From assembly GCA_038142005.1 (NCBI GenBank), contig JAYQJE010000003.1, positions 186,001 to 250,000 of the forward strand: a stretch of DNA of 64,000 bases, written 5' to 3'. Source of the DNA: SHAN690 sp023262195. Lineage in GTDB: Bacteria; Bacteroidota; Bacteroidia; Flavobacteriales_G; Salibacteraceae. Positions within the stretch are counted from its first letter, which is position 1. Each line of letters starts with the position of its first letter. Below the pieces are notes generated by a model. The model saw nothing but the letters and a program-made list of their open reading frames with translations. It ran no database searches and had not been told where the DNA came from. Below, in pieces: positions 47,683 to 57,758 of the stretch. Position numbers and translations under genes: made by a program.

Positions 47683-50374
47683 TGCCACTATTACCAACTT
47701 GACTGGTGGTGGTAACTATAGTATCGAATGGAGCACAGGACAACTTGGAGGACTATCCGCTAACAACTTGGGATCAGGAAATTACGCTGTAACGGTTACT
47801 GACCAAAATGGATGTGAATTAACTGAACCATTTACGATTGTTGAAGAGCCGGCATTTACTACTACTGTTAGCGAAACGAATGCTACGTGTAATGGATCTA
47901 TCGATGGTGAGGCAAGTGTATTCACGGTTGGTGGCGCAGCTCCTTTTGCCTATAACTGGAGCAATGGATCAACTACGGATACCATTTCTGGACTTTCACT
48001 AGGCAGCTACATTGTTACTGTAACGGATAACAACGGTTGTATTGTCATTGACACAGCAACTATTAGTGAGCCAAATGCAATCACATTGACACTTGGAAGT
48101 GTAAACTCTGGTTGCTCAGACTCGAATGGTTTGGCCTTTGTGACTTCTATACAGCCACTAGGTACTTATACCTACCAATGGAATGACTACCTAAGTCAAA
48201 CAACGGATTCAGCCACCAATCTACCTGCTGGCACATATACCGTTACTGTAACCGATACCAATGGCTGTTCGGCAGAAGGTTTCGTAATTGTGAATGACAG
48301 TGGGGCTGCTATTACAGCTATGAGTGCCCTTAATGCCACATGTGAAAATGGTAATGACGGTCAAGCTTCCGTAGTTGCCACTGGAGTTGGTCCTTTCACT
48401 TATCAGTGGGATGATCCGCTAGCGCAAACAACGGATACAGCAACCAACCTTTCCTATGGAACTTATTTCGTCAGTGTTATCGACACATCTGGTTGCATCA
48501 GTATTGATTCAATTAGTGTTGGGTTTAACAATGCCGCCCCGCTCGTTGACTTGGGTCCTGACGTTGAAATATGTGCTGACGATTACGTTCTTAGTGTTGA
48601 TACAGGATTCTCGTATTTATGGAGTACGTTGGAGACAACAGCCATGATAACGGCATCTTCGAGCGGAACATACTTCGTAGCAGTTTCAAATGTTACAGGT
48701 TGCGTTACAACAGATACAATAGAGCTTACATTGAATACGCCAATTACAATTACCAGTGTAATTGACAGTGCCGATTGCTCAGATCCAAATGGATCCATCG
48801 ATGTAACAGTCTTAACCGGTGGCGGTGATTATACTTACAATTGGAGTAATAGTGAAACAACCTCGAGCATATCAGGACTAGCAAGTGGCATGTATATGCT
48901 CACTGTGACTGACTCTTTAGGTTGTGGACTTGAAGAAACCTTCAATGTTGGTCAAACTGGTGCTCCAATAGTTACCTTAAACATCACAGATGCCGGTTGT
49001 TTCGGAACCAATACAGGATCAGCCGAGGCCTCTGCTAGTGGAGGAAATGCGCCTTACAGTTTTGATTGGAGCGATGGACAATCTGGCTCAATCATTTCAA
49101 ATATTGCTGGAGGTGTTTATGATGTTACTGTGACTGATGATAGCGGCTGTGTTGTGATCACTCCGTTTGCAGTAGGAAGTGATCCTGAGATCATGATTGA
49201 TATAGCTGCAACTAATCCTTCTTGTGGGGATTCGAATGGTATCTTAGTAGCAACCGTTACCATGGCTCAGGGTGAGGTTAGCTATATATGGAATGACTTA
49301 AACTCAACTGATTCCAGCTTCGTGGATAGTCTATTTGCCGACACTTACTCCGTAACTGTGACAGATTCGGCAGGTTGTACAGCATCTCAATCCATTAACT
49401 TAAATGATAGTGGTGCGGCAATCTTGATTCTCGGATCAACGGATAATAGCTGCTCTGATGAAAATAATGGTACTGCGTTTGTTTCGGCATTTGGAGCTGG
49501 TCCTTTCACATACCAGTGGAATGACGGACTTGCCCAGACAAATGATACAGCTGTCGCTTTAGCAAGCGGAACCTATGCAGTTTCAGTAGTAGATACAAAT
49601 GGATGTCTTTCTGTAGGAAACACCACCGTAGGCTTCTTCTACTCTCTACCTGCAGTTGACCTAGGTCCTGACGTTGCTTCTTGTACTGGTAGCGAGGTAA
49701 TCTTGACTCCTGGTGGAGGATTTGCTTCCTACGTATGGTCTACAGGAGCCAGCACACCATCCATAAGTATTACAAGTGCCCAACAATATGATGTGTTTGT
49801 AACTGATGTGAATGGATGTGGCAATTCAGATAGCATCAATGTTACTTTGGCTACACCTCCAGTCGTCAACTTAGGTCCGGATACCATTGTATGTTCTGAA
49901 GATGGAACAGCAACCTTTGATCTTGACGCTGGTGCAGGTTTCAGTAACTATACATGGTCAACTTCCGAGACAACTCAAACCATTAATGTGAATACAGGAG
50001 GTACTTACAGTGTAACTGTATCGAACGTGCCTGAGTGTAGTGGTAGTGATGAAGTGATCGTTGTATTTGATGACTGTACTAGACTTGACGCAGATGATAA
50101 TGACCTACGCATACCTCAACTTGGATTAAACATATATCCAAACCCGTCTCTAGGTGAGTTTGTGATTGAGACGAATGGTTTACCTGCTGGAGAGTACGAA
50201 CTAACACTTATGTCAATGAGCGGTCAGCTGTTAGTAGATCAAGTATTGACCGTAACAAATGAGGTGGTTATCTCAAAACATAACATTGATTTGAGAGAAA
50301 CTGATAGTGGTATTTACATGATCGTAATAAAAGATCAAAGTGTAAGATTGGATGGTCGTGTGATCATACAATAA
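47615..50374 (+). CDS. Giant adhesin, part 4 of 4 (C-terminal, T9SS sorting domain)
   Basis: The last 919 codons of the adhesin. It begins with degenerate SprB domains (YSIEWSTGQLGGLSANNLGSG) and several VDLGPD...CGSE-type linkers (for example PVVNLGPDTIVCSEDGTA). It ends with a T9SS type A sorting domain: LNIYPNPSLGEFVIETNG, then LMSMSGQLLVDQ, IDLRETDSGIYMIVI and a final VIIQ. This tail directs export through the type IX secretion system to the cell surface. The repeat copies here are divergent, unlike the homogenised arrays upstream. A strong terminator follows. Confidence 0.93.
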   Translation: MFNPLLSYSVVADSSVCAANVGSATITNLTGGGNYSIEWSTGQLGGLSANNLGSGNYAVTVTDQNGCELTEPFTIVEEPAFTTTVSETNATCNGSIDGEASVFTVGGAAPFAYNWSNGSTTDTISGLSLGSYIVTVTDNNGCIVIDTATISEPNAITLTLGSVNSGCSDSNGLAFVTSIQPLGTYTYQWNDYLSQTTDSATNLPAGTYTVTVTDTNGCSAEGFVIVNDSGAAITAMSALNATCENGNDGQASVVATGVGPFTYQWDDPLAQTTDTATNLSYGTYFVSVIDTSGCISIDSISVGFNNAAPLVDLGPDVEICADDYVLSVDTGFSYLWSTLETTAMITASSSGTYFVAVSNVTGCVTTDTIELTLNTPITITSVIDSADCSDPNGSIDVTVLTGGGDYTYNWSNSETTSSISGLASGMYMLTVTDSLGCGLEETFNVGQTGAPIVTLNITDAGCFGTNTGSAEASASGGNAPYSFDWSDGQSGSIISNIAGGVYDVTVTDDSGCVVITPFAVGSDPEIMIDIAATNPSCGDSNGILVATVTMAQGEVSYIWNDLNSTDSSFVDSLFADTYSVTVTDSAGCTASQSINLNDSGAAILILGSTDNSCSDENNGTAFVSAFGAGPFTYQWNDGLAQTNDTAVALASGTYAVSVVDTNGCLSVGNTTVGFFYSLPAVDLGPDVASCTGSEVILTPGGGFASYVWSTGASTPSISITSAQQYDVFVTDVNGCGNSDSINVTLATPPVVNLGPDTIVCSEDGTATFDLDAGAGFSNYTWSTSETTQTINVNTGGTYSVTVSNVPECSGSDEVIVVFDDCTRLDADDNDLRIPQLGLNIYPNPSLGEFVIETNGLPAGEYELTLMSMSGQLLVDQVLTVTNEVVISKHNIDLRETDSGIYMIVIKDQSVRLDGRVIIQ

Positions 50375-50393
50375 GTGTAAAAACGCTGTATTT

Positions 50394-50428
50394 AAAAAAA
50401 CCTCCTTTGTGAAAAGGAGGTTTTTTTT
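50394..50428 (+). terminator. Strong rho-independent terminator after the adhesin
   Basis: AAACCTCCTTT pairs with AAAGGAGGTTT across a short loop, followed by eight T bases. The stem starts 20 bases after the adhesin stop codon. Confidence 0.9.
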
Positions 50429-50552
50429 ATTTCATGGGGTTTATAAAGTAATGGAAACGTGCATATTCTGCTTTTGTCGAAAAACGGCAACTATACTTAA
50501 CCGCTTAAACCTCAGCACGTAGCTTTGAGAACATCATTAAGAATATTATACC

Positions 50553-51979
50553 ATGAGCTCTTCATATAGACAGATAGGAATTCGAGAAAAAGCTTTAAGT
50601 ATAAACTTAGATCCGCGCATTTACGGCTCTTTTGCTGAAATTGGTGCAGGTCAGGAAGTATCTGCAAACTTCTTTGCAGCTGGAGGTGCCTCGGGAACCA
50701 TAGCCGTCACAACTTCGGCATACGATATGAAAATATCAGATTCGGTTTATGGTGCATCAAATAAGTACGTAGCCGAACCAAGGTTGATGACAATGCTTGA
50801 CAAGGAGTATTCCAACCTAGAATCAAAACTTGGACATAGAGCTAAAGAGTCAATGTTCTTCTCCTTCGCCAATACAGTTGAGATCCTTAATTATTACAAA
50901 ACCAACAAGGGCCATGGTTGGATTGGATTGAGGTTTCAATTGAATCCAGAGACACCGCCAAACGATTGCGTTTTGCACGTGGTGATGCATGATAATGATA
51001 GCCTCATGCAGCAAAAGGCACTAGGGCGCATTGGAGTGAACCTAATCTACGGCCTCTATCACTATAGTCATGATCCAGAGTTGTTTATCAATAGCCTGCT
51101 CGATGGCTAGGTCACGGAAGAATCGAGATCGATATGCTACGTCTAATTGGTCCTGATTTTGAACATATTGACAACAGGCTACTAAGTATGCAACTTGTCA
51201 AAAATGGACTGACAAATGCTGCGATGTTCGGTCCTGACGGGAATGTATTGCAAGCATCACAAGCTTTGTATAAAAAGAATATTTTAATACTCCGGGGACG
51301 GTTTCGTCCGATCACGCATGTCAACCTAGATATGCTCAAAATGGGGCTCAAAGAATTCAGAAAAGAAGAAGATATCGAGGTTGATAGAATTCAGGTGTTG
51401 TTCGAACTCACCCTCAAAGATTTAAGTGCTGAAGGAAAAATTGAAGAGAAGGACTTTTTAGACAGGGTAGATATTATTGGCAGCCTTGGTTATACTGTGA
51501 TGATTTCCAATTACCAGAAGTATTATAAGTTGATTTCTTATCTCAGTGACTCGGTGAGAAATCGTAAGCTGGGGGTAATTCTCGGTGTTGAAAATGTGAA
51601 GCAAATCTTTAACGATAAATATTACGATCGCTTAAAAGGTAGACTGTTGGAAGCGTTCGGAATACTATTTGGCCGAAATGTCAAGCTTTACGTGTACCCG
51701 TCTTTAAAAGAAGATCAGAAAAGCCTCAGTACCATTAAGAATATTGAACTTGAAGAAGAGTCGCTATATCACCTCATGCGCTACCTTGAAGACAATGGTA
51801 AAATCGAGGAAATACAGTGTAGTAATTCGGACATTCTAAATATATACTCCAATGTGGTGGTGCAAATGATACGTGATGGAGAGAAAGAATGGGAATATAT
51901 GGTGCCCAGTGTGGTGGCCAAGATAATTAAAGCGAAGGGGTTATTCGGATGCAAAGACGTGCAGGAGATCGCGAGTTAA
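50553..51979 (+). CDS. Large conserved protein of unknown function, often mislabelled TonB receptor (frameshifted here)
   Basis: About 475 residues after repair. The N-terminal block REKALSINLDPRIYGSFAEIGAGQEV, FAAGGASGTIAVTTSAYDM and YVAEPRLMTMLDKEY is conserved in a widespread bacterial family often named TonB-dependent receptor or nicotinate-nucleotide adenylyltransferase. Neither name fits: no signal peptide, plug or beta-barrel is visible, and no HxGH nucleotide-binding motif is seen. The frame stops at 51110, where one missing base (GGCTAG for GGCCTAG) hides the continuation GLGHGRIEID and the second half (FGPDGNVLQASQALYKKNILILRG). Function is unknown. Confidence 0.65.
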
Positions 51980-51988
51980 AACAGCGAT

Positions 51989-52840
51989 TTAGAATGTTCC
52001 GACCCAGTAAGTGTATTGCTCAAACTCCTTCGGAATGCGAGGCACAGAATCAAATAGGCCGTAAATAGCGCTACCGCTACCCGACATGGATGCATAGACA
52101 GCGCCATTCTTAATCAAGTTTTCTTTAATCGATTTAAGTATTGGATATTGAGGAAATACCGACTCCTCAAAATCATTGAAAACGCATTCTTGCCAAGATT
52201 CAATAGGAAGTGATTCTAGCATCGATAAATCTAACCTTGGAGATTGTGGCTTCACACCCGCGTACGCCTCTTTGGTAGAGACTGAAATATTTGGATGAAC
52301 TATGAGTATATGCCAGCCCTCTAGAGACAAAGAGATCGGCTTTTCATTGGTTCCTGTTCCAAAAACAAACTTGGCCTTATTCTCCCAAAAAAACGGACAA
52401 TCACTCCCAATTTTGGACAGCAAAACCTTAGCGTCCTCGTTCGAAATATTTAGATCATAGTAGTCTTTGAGTGCTTTCAAGCAATGAGCAGCATCAGAAC
52501 TTCCCGCACCTAATCCTGCGCCCATCGGTAATGTCTTTAAGAGATGAATGGAAGTTTCAGGAAGTGTATACCACTCTTCCAAAAGATTAAACACCTTAAT
52601 GCACAAGTTACTAGAAGGATCACCCGGAGTCTTATTGCCGTATTCATAAAAGTGAACCTTGTCAATTGTAGTTTCTCTCCGTGGTGGTTTCGTTTTACTC
52701 TCAGATTTTCCAGCATGAACCTCGAGCGACTCATGCCAACCCACGGGAATCATAACGCTCTCAATATTGTGGTAGCCATCTTGTCGCTTACCAGTAATAC
52801 TGAGACCGATGTTGATTTTGCAGTTGGGAAAAACAATCAT
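51989..52840 (-). CDS. ispE: 4-diphosphocytidyl-2-C-methyl-D-erythritol kinase
   Basis: A 283-residue GHMP kinase of the MEP isoprenoid pathway. It opens with FPNCKINIGLSITGKRQDGYH, the IspE substrate site. The ATP-binding loop is PMGAGLGAGSSDAAHCL. The C-terminal GHMP motif appears as SMSGSGSAIYGLF. It supplies isopentenyl units for carotenoids and retinal, so it connects with the crtY-blh-rhodopsin cluster. It reads divergently from the hotdog thioesterase gene with about 42 bases between starts. Confidence 0.95.
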   Translation of the reverse strand: MIVFPNCKINIGLSITGKRQDGYHNIESVMIPVGWHESLEVHAGKSESKTKPPRRETTIDKVHFYEYGNKTPGDPSSNLCIKVFNLLEEWYTLPETSIHLLKTLPMGAGLGAGSSDAAHCLKALKDYYDLNISNEDAKVLLSKIGSDCPFFWENKAKFVFGTGTNEKPISLSLEGWHILIVHPNISVSTKEAYAGVKPQSPRLDLSMLESLPIESWQECVFNDFEESVFPQYPILKSIKENLIKNGAVYASMSGSGSAIYGLFDSVPRIPKEFEQYTYWVGTF

Positions 52841-52882
52841 ATTATGCGAATATTCAATTTTCTTTGCTCAAAATTTAGACTT

Positions 52883-53320
52883 ATGGCAATATGGTTTGGT
52901 AACCCTCAACTTGAGGACGCAGTTGGAATGAAAAAAGACACGCTATTGGAAAGTCTAGGTATTGAAATTATAGAGATAACAGAGCGTAGTTTAATCGGTA
53001 CTATGCCTGTGGACAAGCGCACCGTTCAACCTTATGGTATTCTTCATGGTGGTGCATCGGTTTCACTGGCCGAAACATTGGGTAGTGTAGCCGCCCATTT
53101 ATCCATAGACAGTTCCAAATATTATGCTGTTGGCATGGAAGTTAATGCCAATCATCTTAGACCAGCCACCTCAGGAAATGTGATAGGAACGGCCACTCCT
53201 GTACATATTGGAAACAACTCCCATGTTTGGAGTATTTCGATCAAAGATGAAGATGATCGGCTGGTATGCATAAGTAGGTTAACTATGGCAATCATAAGTA
53301 AGGATAGAATTAAGCGCTAG
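52883..53320 (+). CDS. Hotdog-fold acyl-CoA thioesterase (PaaI/MenI type)
   Basis: A 145-residue hotdog enzyme. The core motif PYGILHGGASVSLAETLGSVA has the acidic catalytic residue at the start of the long helix (SLAE). ADANHLRPA-type segment VNANHLRPATSGNV follows, and the enzyme ends basic. Bacteroidota members often hydrolyse 1,4-dihydroxy-2-naphthoyl-CoA in menaquinone synthesis or phenylacetyl-CoA-type esters. The start at 52883 is the first ATG giving the family N-terminus; longer upstream sequence is antisense to ispE. Confidence 0.87.
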   Translation: MAIWFGNPQLEDAVGMKKDTLLESLGIEIIEITERSLIGTMPVDKRTVQPYGILHGGASVSLAETLGSVAAHLSIDSSKYYAVGMEVNANHLRPATSGNVIGTATPVHIGNNSHVWSISIKDEDDRLVCISRLTMAIISKDRIKR

Positions 53321-53364
53321 TTTTTCATACAATTTTTTCTAGCATCTGCAGTTTATGACAGGTA

Positions 53365-53748
53365 GTGAGAACACTATTTATCTTCATACTGATTATGGTT
53401 GGCAGCATTACAAGATTGTCATCACAGAGTACAAAGTACGATACACTCGACTTTTTTGATCACTCGTCATCGCTAAAATATGCGAGTATCACCATGCTTA
53501 ACCATGCAATAGAGGACTCAATGATCTCATTAGATCATCGAATTCTTGTTATTCCAAAAACCAACCATGGTTTACAATATGATATACTCTTAACTCAACG
53601 AAGGTTAGAAACAGCGATGGCATACCTATGCGCTATAAATTCAGATGATTCCACATTAATTAACGATAACACCTTGGATATTTCCTCAAGAACTGTATCC
53701 TTTATCTGCGAGCGCTCTGATCCAAATGCCAACTATTCTTCCAAATAA
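53365..53748 (+). CDS. Small secreted protein of unknown function
   Basis: A 127-residue protein with a GTG start. The hydrophobic N-terminus MRTLFIFILIMVGSITRLSS is a likely signal peptide. The rest has no recognised domain: YDTLDFFDHSSSLKYASIT and DILLTQRRLETAMAYLCAI. It follows the thioesterase gene on the same strand and is followed by a run of hairpins. Its coding status is less certain than that of its neighbours. Confidence 0.4.
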   Translation: MRTLFIFILIMVGSITRLSSQSTKYDTLDFFDHSSSLKYASITMLNHAIEDSMISLDHRILVIPKTNHGLQYDILLTQRRLETAMAYLCAINSDDSTLINDNTLDISSRTVSFICERSDPNANYSSK

Positions 53749-53761
53749 AATGGTAAAAAAA

Positions 53762-53818
53762 CCGGCCTAAGCAGGCCGGCTGACGAGAATTAACTCGTCT
53801 TGCTACGGATTGAGGATT
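53762..53818. other. Cluster of hairpins, probable terminator or small RNA structure
   Basis: Two strong hairpins lie back to back: CCGGCCT/AGGCCGG with the loop AAGC (53762-53779) and GACGAG/CTCGTC with a 6-base loop (53782-53799). A weaker third one begins near 53811 (GGATTC with GAATCC about 25 bases away). They lie in a 209-base gap between convergent genes. The first stem has no T-tract on the plus side, so simple termination is not certain. Confidence 0.55.
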
Positions 53819-53957
53819 CCTTTTTCTATTACTCTGAATCCTTAATTAAAACCAATGTAGACTACTCAAGAGGACTAATAGAAATTTGAGACGAAAATGT
53901 TGTGAAACGATAAACTTTGTAGGTGAACACATCTGTTCCTCCGATGTTATGCAAGAC

Positions 53958-54660
53958 TCAAGATGAAATCGCAGCCCTAAATGAATCCTTATAAGAATAT
54001 GAAATGGGGCCTAATCGGACAAACTTTGCCCCGTATGAGGTGATGAAAGACTTATTTATCGCATACGACTTATGAATTCGGATGAACCTGTCTGATGGCA
54101 AATTTTCAATCGATTTAATTAGACTTTGACAGCTTAGCACCACCCTTTGCTTGGTATGATATTCCACATGTATATTGTCTGCTTTCAAGTATAAAATATC
54201 GTCCAAATTGACCATCTGAGTTTTATATCCATCCTTGATATTGATCTTCTGATCATCCGATTTCACCTGCTGTTGAGAGTGCATGGTAGAAATCTCCACA
54301 GCAGAAAACAAATCTTCTTCATTAAAAGGCTTAATCACGTATGCCCCTGGTCGAGATAGCTTAGCCTCCTGCACCGTCTGCTTATCTGCATAAGATGTTA
54401 AGAATATATATGGTATGTCCCTAGCGGCTATTTGCTCTCCCAATTTGATTCCTTCCATCCCACCTTCAAGGTTAATATCCAATACAGCAAAGTTGAACTT
54501 ACCATTGCTGATATACTCTTCTGCTTTAGACAGATTATGAGCAACACCAATTACCTGATGCCCGAAGTCTTCAAGCATTACCTTGACCATTTCGGCAATA
54601 ATGCTTCATCCTCAATTACAAGTACCTTGAGGGAACAACTGAAATAGGTTTATTATTCAT
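53958..54660 (-). CDS. LytTR-type response regulator (frameshifted near its N-terminus)
   Basis: About 234 residues after repair. The receiver domain starts with KVLVIEDEAL and has the phosphoacceptor Asp in FAVLDINLEGG and the Lys in GAYVIKPFNE. The LytTR DNA-binding domain is at the C-terminus (NLDDILYLKADNIHVEYHT, then SDRFIRIHKSYAIN). The N-terminus needs two frame changes: at 54631-54633 (a missing C) and near 54593-54597 (a missing G). After repair it starts MNNKPISVVPLKVLVIEDE. It probably belongs to a LytS/NatK-type two-component system; no histidine kinase is adjacent. Confidence 0.85.
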
Positions 54661-54736
54661 AATCTTCCTACATAAAGGTTACTCCAACTAGATTTTACCC
54701 AAAGTAGGAAAGGTAAGTTCTTTACACGTTTGACCT

Positions 54737-55987
54737 TTAGTCTAATTCGTGAACAAACAAGCCGCTTCGGAGCTTTGGTTCAAACCAAGTCACTTTAGGT
54801 GGCATGATGAGGTCCGCATCACTGATGTCAATGAGTTGCTGCATTGTTACGGGATACATAGCGAAAGCTACAGCCATTTCACCTGAGTTAACTCTTTTCT
54901 CAAGCTCACCAAGTCCTCTAATACCACCAACAAAGTCAATTCGCTTATCTCTTCTTAGATCCACGATATTTAGCATGGGCTCTAAAACCTGCTTCGATAG
55001 AATGGTAACATCCAATACACCCACAGGATCATTGTCATCATAAGTATTGTCATTGGCAACTAACTTATACCATTCACCACCCATATACATACCAATATGG
55101 TGCAGTCTTTCAGGACGATACTGGCTAGACATTGATTCGATCGAGAAACTCGACCCTAACCGATCTAAGAACTCTGATGGGGACATTCCATTTAAGTCTT
55201 TCACCACCCGGTTGTAGTCGATTATCTGCAATTGATTATCCGGAAACAATACGGCCATGAAGTAATTATATCGCTTACCATTGGTAGCCGATCCGTTGTC
55301 AGCATCACGAAATTCCTTTCCAACCAAGGCGCCTGCGGCTGTTCTATGGTGACCATCAGCCACATAAATTGATGGTACACTTTGATCAAACATAGCTTCA
55401 ATTGCTTCAATCTCTGACTTTGCCTCTACTCGCCAGAGCACATGCCTAACGCCATCATCGGCAGTAAAGTCATATTCTGGTTTATTTGATTGCTTAACCC
55501 TACTCACCAAATTATCAATACCATCAACATGTGGATATGAGAAAAAAACTGGTTCAGCATTAATTTTCCCTACTCTGACGTGATTTTTTCTATCCTCTTC
55601 TTTGTCGGGGCGTGTCAACTCATGTTTCTTTATGACGTTATCAAAATAATCGTCAATGGCACAGCAGCCAACCAAACCCGTTTGGGTTTTGCCATTCATA
55701 GTCAATTCATAAACATAGTAGCTGTCATCCCCATCTTGGTTCATAACACCAGCTGACTTCAGTGCCTCGTAGTTCTCGCGTCCTTTCAAGTAAATTTCTT
55801 TACCATAGACATCAACATCGTCACCGAAATCAATCTCGGGTTTAATTACATGATAAAAGCTGTGACTTTTTCCCGCTGCCTCATCTCTTGCCTCGTTAGC
55901 ATTCAATACATCGTATGGCCTACACGCCACTTCCTTCACTTTATCAGCTACTGGCCTTACTGCTTTAAATGGTTTAAAAATGCTCAT
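54737..55987 (-). CDS. DUF1015 family protein of the serine operon
   Basis: A 416-residue cytoplasmic protein starting IFKPFKAVRPVADKVKEVACRPYDV, a hallmark of DUF1015. The conserved metal- or phosphate-binding block YVADGHHRTAAGAL is in the middle. The biochemical role is not known to me, but the gene is found beside serA and serC in many Bacteroidota. Here it lies 11 bases after serA on the same strand, so it is most likely part of the serine-biosynthesis operon. A role in phosphoserine or pyridoxal handling would be inference. Confidence 0.8.
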   Translation of the reverse strand: MSIFKPFKAVRPVADKVKEVACRPYDVLNANEARDEAAGKSHSFYHVIKPEIDFGDDVDVYGKEIYLKGRENYEALKSAGVMNQDGDDSYYVYELTMNGKTQTGLVGCCAIDDYFDNVIKKHELTRPDKEEDRKNHVRVGKINAEPVFFSYPHVDGIDNLVSRVKQSNKPEYDFTADDGVRHVLWRVEAKSEIEAIEAMFDQSVPSIYVADGHHRTAAGALVGKEFRDADNGSATNGKRYNYFMAVLFPDNQLQIIDYNRVVKDLNGMSPSEFLDRLGSSFSIESMSSQYRPERLHHIGMYMGGEWYKLVANDNTYDDNDPVGVLDVTILSKQVLEPMLNIVDLRRDKRIDFVGGIRGLGELEKRVNSGEMAVAFAMYPVTMQQLIDISDADLIMPPKVTWFEPKLRSGLFVHELD

Positions 55988-55997
55988 ATACCGTTCG

Positions 55998-56956
55998 TTA
56001 GTCTTTCAATATTTTAATTATTTGATCAGCCAATTCAAGGCCAATTCTATCCTGCGCTTCTACCGTACTGCCGCCTATGTGCGGTGTCGCAATGATTCTC
56101 GGATGCTTTAACAAGTCTTCTCTTGGGGTTGGCTCATTTACAAACACATCTAGCGCAGCAGCCTTAATCCTATTGGATTCTAATCCTTTCATCAACGCGT
56201 CCTCATCGATAGATCCGCCTCGGCTGGTATTAACGATTCCAACTCCGTCTTTCATTAGTTCAATCTCCTGCGCTCCAATGACAGCATTTCCATCCGCTTG
56301 CTTAGGTACGTGAATGCTGATATAATCAACCTGCTTTAAACAATCTTCCAAGGAAGATCGCTCAAGTTCGACACTTACCGTATTGCCGGCAATATCAAGC
56401 GGTAAAGTTTCAGAAGTGTTGCTTTCTCTATTGGTGTACATCACTTTCATTCCAGCACCTAGAGCATACTTAGCTAACTCTTTACCAATTCCGCCAAAGC
56501 CAATAATTGCCAAAGTTTTACCACGTAGCTCTGTGCCTTTGCTGTAGCTTTTCTTCAATGACTTGAATTCAGACACACCATTCGAAGGCATTTTTCTAGC
56601 CGCATCATAGGTAAACCTTGCCATAGAAAACAAGCTTGAAAAAGCAAGCTCTGCAACGGATTGTGAACTGGCAGATGGTGTATTTATTACATGTAAACCT
56701 TTGTCTCGTGCATATTGCACATCTATATTGTCCATACCTACTCCACCCCTACCGATGAGCTTAAGGTTTGGACATTCGTCAATATGATTTTGGCGAACCT
56801 TTGTGGCGCTCTAACAAGCACACCAACGAAATTTCCTTCATTGATACCTTGGGCTAAATTTTCCTGATCTACTTTATCCGTGACTACTTCAAAGCCGTGG
56901 CTCTCCAGTTTGGATTTTCCAGCATTGGATATACCATCATTAGCAAGAATTCTCAT
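55998..56956 (-). CDS. serA: D-3-phosphoglycerate dehydrogenase (frameshifted in this sequence)
   Basis: About 320 residues. It oxidises 3-phosphoglycerate to 3-phosphohydroxypyruvate with NAD+, the first step of serine synthesis. The Rossmann motif is IIGFGGIGKELAKYA, and the catalytic Arg, Glu and His lie in NTSRGGSIDE, FVNEPTP and TPHIGGST. The first frame stops at 56738; a missing A near 56807-56813 restores VRSATKVRQNHIDECPNLK and joins the halves. No ACT regulatory domain is present, as in short SerA forms. Operon order is serC, secreted protein, serA, DUF1015. Confidence 0.93.
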
Positions 56957-57000
56957 GAGTTGAATTTTGAGCTTTTTATTTAGAACTATCGTTAATTTTT

Positions 57001-57756
57001 CTACTCGTTTTCTTGACCACCACCTCCTTTTGCAGCCTCTCTGGCTTTGGCTGCAGCTTCTTTTGCTGTTTCACGCTCAGCTTTTGCTTTCTCTTTTGCT
57101 GCTTTCTTAGCGGCCGCCTCTGCTTCCTTTTTAGCTTGCGCTGCAGCTTTTTGGGCAGCTGCTCGAGCTTCTTTTCTTGTGTCTCTCCATTCTGAAGATT
57201 CTGCTTCCTGCTCTTCCGAAAGTTCAACTTCACCCGCGACTTTCAGTTTCTCCACAATCGCATTAGCTTCCTCAGCAATTTCATTCAGCAATGAGCGCTT
57301 TTCTGCCCCTTTAAATTCTTCTAAAGCCACATCAATCATTGCCTCTTCACCATCTGGACTCGTCTGTTTGCTTTTGTAGTGGAAGTTGGTGAACGTGTAA
57401 GTGTAATCCTTCTTATCAGCATCTAGGATTAAATCATAGGTCAGAATTCGGTCTGTGTGCGTGTATCCTACACCAAACACCTTTTTTACGATGGGTTGAG
57501 ACACATTCACTACCAATCCCCTGAATAGCGTATCATCCCTCTGGATGGAGTGCTTGTAATCACTGAACTCATCCATGGCCCAATAATAAAACCGATTGAT
57601 TAGCTCACCTGAACCTGCCCTACTTACAGACATGGTCTCCACATCTTCTGGGAGTGTTACGATATATTTTTTTGTTGACTTATCCGCAACAATTTGACCT
57701 GTGACGTGCACACTTGCCGCAAGCACGATGAACAGGATGGAAAATAGCTTTTTCAT
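57001..57756 (-). CDS. Secreted protein with Ala/Lys/Glu-rich helical tail
   Basis: A 251-residue protein with the signal peptide MKKLFSILFIVLAASVHVTG. The N-terminal half is beta-rich (STKKYIVTLPEDVETMSVSR, DRILTYDLILDADKKDYTYTFTNFH) and reminds me of the DUF4468 fold. From about residue 165 it becomes a long low-complexity helix of Ala, Lys and Glu (EAAAKKAAKEKAKAERETAK), ending in GGGGQENE. This is the least conserved member of the serine operon, lying 2 bases after serC. A periplasmic role seems likely; function unknown. Confidence 0.65.
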   Translation of the reverse strand: MKKLFSILFIVLAASVHVTGQIVADKSTKKYIVTLPEDVETMSVSRAGSGELINRFYYWAMDEFSDYKHSIQRDDTLFRGLVVNVSQPIVKKVFGVGYTHTDRILTYDLILDADKKDYTYTFTNFHYKSKQTSPDGEEAMIDVALEEFKGAEKRSLLNEIAEEANAIVEKLKVAGEVELSEEQEAESSEWRDTRKEARAAAQKAAAQAKKEAEAAAKKAAKEKAKAERETAKEAAAKAREAAKGGGGQENE

Positions 57757-57758
57757 AA

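Noticed and set aside
50553..51979. TonB-dependent receptor
   Set aside because: No signal peptide, plug domain or beta-barrel strands are visible; the common database name appears to be wrong.
57013..57379. Plus-strand open frames opposite the KEA-rich secreted protein
   Set aside because: Low-complexity mirror of the Ala/Lys/Glu-coding strand; a Ser/Phe/Cys-rich translation with no family.
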